From contig VLTN01000003.1 in the NCBI GenBank assembly GCA_008330645.1, forward strand, positions 186,001 to 250,000: a stretch of 64,000 nucleotides of DNA, written 5' to 3'. The DNA comes from Cafeteria roenbergensis (lineage: Eukaryota > Sar > Bigyra > Bicosoecida > Cafeteriaceae). Made by a program: the position numbers and the translations under genes. Of the stretch, positions 62,457 through 64,000 are shown one piece after another. A model generated the notes under the pieces. It made no database searches, was not told the DNA's origin, and was given only the letters and a program-made list of their open reading frames with translations. The number at the start of each line of letters is the position of its first letter. Within the stretch, counting starts at the first letter, position 1.

Positions 62457-64000
62457 TCAAGCCATGCCGCGCAGAGCGGGCTTGGCGTCCGCGAGGGGCG
62501 CGAAGGGCATAGGGGCGCCGAGCAGAGCGGGCTCCTCCTGGGCGGCGGTCGGGGTGTACGTGAAGTCGGTGGCGAGCTGCACGTAGCCGTTGCCGTTGAT
62601 GAGCTCAAGCTGGGTGAAAGTGAGGCCGTCCACGGTGGGGAGGGGGATGCCAACCTTGAGGAGCACGTTGACCAGCGGGGTGATGATGTCACCGAGGATG
62701 AGGTCCACGAGGGCTGCGGCGAGGCCGGGGCTCACGGTGCCCACATTGGAGGAGACCACGCTGAGCGGGCACTTGAGGTAGCTGAGGTTGCCGGCGATCA
62801 TGGGGAAGCCGGTGGTGGAGTTGGTCTCGGCGGTGAGGAGGATGGCTCCGTCGAAGTCGCAGCCCAGGACGAAGGCGTTCTTGTCGCCGCTGGCGGTCAC
62901 GGCGTTGAACTCGAGCTGGAGGGGCACCGAGGCGGCCACGCCCGCGGGGGAGGCAGTGATGGTGGCCTTGTCGGAAAGCGGCATGGTGACCTCGATGTCA
63001 ACCCAGTCGTTGGGGAAGGCGGTCTTGATGCCCGGGGCGATGAGGGCCAGGTCAGTGGTGTTGAGCTGCACCGGGAAGCTCGCCGGGATGAGGGTGTGCT
63101 TCACGTTGAACTTGACGAGGCCGGCCTGCTGGAAGGTCCACACGGCGGACTCGAGCACGTACGGGCTGAGGAAGAGCTGGATGTAGTGGGCGGCCGAGCT
63201 GCTGCTGAAGGCCGGGATGGTGGGGGCGGGGAACGGGGCGGGGGCCTTGGTCTGCGCGTTCACGACCGCGCCAACCACGTCGACGCCGATGTAGCCGGTC
63301 TCGAAGGCAGGGGAGTCGGACAGCGTGAAGTCGATGTCCGCGATGTCGTAGGGCGCCTTGAAGGGCAGGGGGATGTCCAGCGGGATGGAGTTGATGATCT
63401 TGTTGGCGTCGTTGCTGATGAAGGTGCCCAGCACCGAGTCGATCTCCTTCTCGACCAGGTGGTCCACGGTCTTCTTGAAGAAGGTGTCCGCGATGTCCTT
63501 GATGAGGTCAGCCACGATGCTGCAGATGCCTGCGCGAGGGGAAGCCGGCAGAGGCGGAGGCGGCAGGCAGCAGCGGAAGGGGCGCGAAGCAAGGCGTGAA
63601 ATGACCCGGGGCAGCGGGCGGGCGTCGCGCGTAGCTCGCTGCAGCAGCGGCGCGGAGGCGGGCCAACGAGGCCGGGCGTGCCAGGGTCGGGCTCACCGCC
63701 GTGGAAGTGAATGTCGAAGTCGCCGACGTTGACGTCGATGCTCTTGGCCACGAGCTCGGGGTGGCCGCCGTTGTCCGTGATGTCGAGGACGAGGCTGGCG
63801 GAGCCGCCGCCGACGGAGCCGTCCAGGTCGAAGCTGCAGCTGGGGTGCGGCCAGATGTCGAGGCGGGCGTGCACGTGCGCGGAGCAAGACACCGAGATGC
63901 CGGTGATCTGGCCCGCCACGCCCTGTCCGGGGTCGGACGAGAGGCTGCCGGAGCCGAGCGACTCGAGGTGGCACGTCGCGCTGGACAGGTCAACAGTCAC
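62457..64000 (-). CDS. BPI/LBP-family lipid-binding protein, copy 2, partial
   Basis: Last two exons of a paralogue of the neighbouring gene: beyond 64000 to 63696 and 63529-62457, joined in phase 1 at the same position as in copy 1 (FHGG|ICSIVADLIKDIADTFF versus FHGG|VCGFVAKLINGI). The 5' exons (signal peptide, exon 2 and part of exon 3) lie outside the window. Landmarks match copy 1: SIWPHPSCSF-like DIWPHPSCSFDLDGS, DIPLPFKAPYDIADIDF, FPMIAGNLSYLKCPLSVVSS, LINGNGYVQLATDF. The C-terminus is shorter and lacks the acidic tail of copy 1. Same intron phase and position, same strand and head-to-tail order show tandem duplication. Probable secreted lipid binder; ligand unknown. Confidence 0.87.

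Noticed and set aside
1-64000. tRNA, rRNA, snRNA, CRISPR, transposon or virus-derived elements
   Set aside because: I looked for cloverleaf-like and conserved RNA sequences, terminal repeats, and transposase, integrase, reverse transcriptase or capsid-like proteins and found none that I could support by eye.

Overview
The window is nuclear DNA of a free-living or parasitic protist. The evidence is spliceosomal GT-AG introns (donors nearly always GTGAGN), very high GC, tightly packed genes on both strands, and typical eukaryotic proteins (kinesin, U2AF large subunit, 26S proteasome Rpt5, F-box, RING/PHD, SET, BPI/LBP-like). I see no rRNA, tRNA, CRISPR, virus-like element or intact transposon. 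The style would suit a GC-rich heterotrophic stramenopile such as a bicosoecid, but that is a guess and nothing in the sequence proves the lineage. All gene models come from reading frames plus splice sites. Where I joined exons, the phases match exactly.

Layout. 1-2987 (-): an EF-hand protein spliced into a MABP-like protein that runs off the left edge. 3382-9195 (-): a huge, probably mitochondrial, helical (PPR/SMR-like) protein. 9745-13418 (+): an ASCH-domain protein with a very long disordered tail. 13770-14690 (+): a mitochondrial MhpD-type hydratase. 14887-18180 (-): a kinesin with a WW domain, divergent from mitochondrial enoyl-CoA delta-isomerase (18385-19260, +). 19705-20970 (+): a two-TM protein ending in an RBX1-type RING. 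21235-23232 (-): U2AF large subunit, divergent from a SET methyltransferase (23435-25453, +). 25790-26591 and 26825-27622 (-): an HD phosphohydrolase and a GNAT acetyltransferase. 27739-34786 (-): a giant protein with two SPRY-like domains and 28 KEG/HERC2-type repeats coded by a 201-bp tandem array. 35210-40520 (+): an unrecognised 1620-aa multi-pass membrane protein. 40755-42630 (-): Rpt5. 42898-44421 (-): F-box protein. 44683-46668 (-): SF3B4-like RNA-binding protein. 46927-49221 (+): unknown nuclear-looking protein. 49609-51695 (+): secreted, probably GPI-anchored two-repeat protein. 52916-55075 (+): disordered protein with five copies of a short basic amphipathic motif. 55393-59196 (-): PHRF1-like RING-PHD protein. 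59732-62002 and 62457 to beyond 64000 (-): two tandem BPI/LBP-family paralogues.

The genes do not form one pathway. Three themes recur: ubiquitin/proteasome (RBX1-like RING, F-box, Rpt5, RING-PHD, KEG-type repeats), mRNA processing (U2AF, SF3B4-like, the possible CTD-binding PHRF1-like protein) and surface or secreted proteins (GPI protein, two BPI-like proteins, the 12-TM-class protein). The most unusual items are the SPRY plus 28-repeat protein, the membrane-anchored RBX1-type RING, the WPWC-repeat surface protein and the five-copy motif protein.
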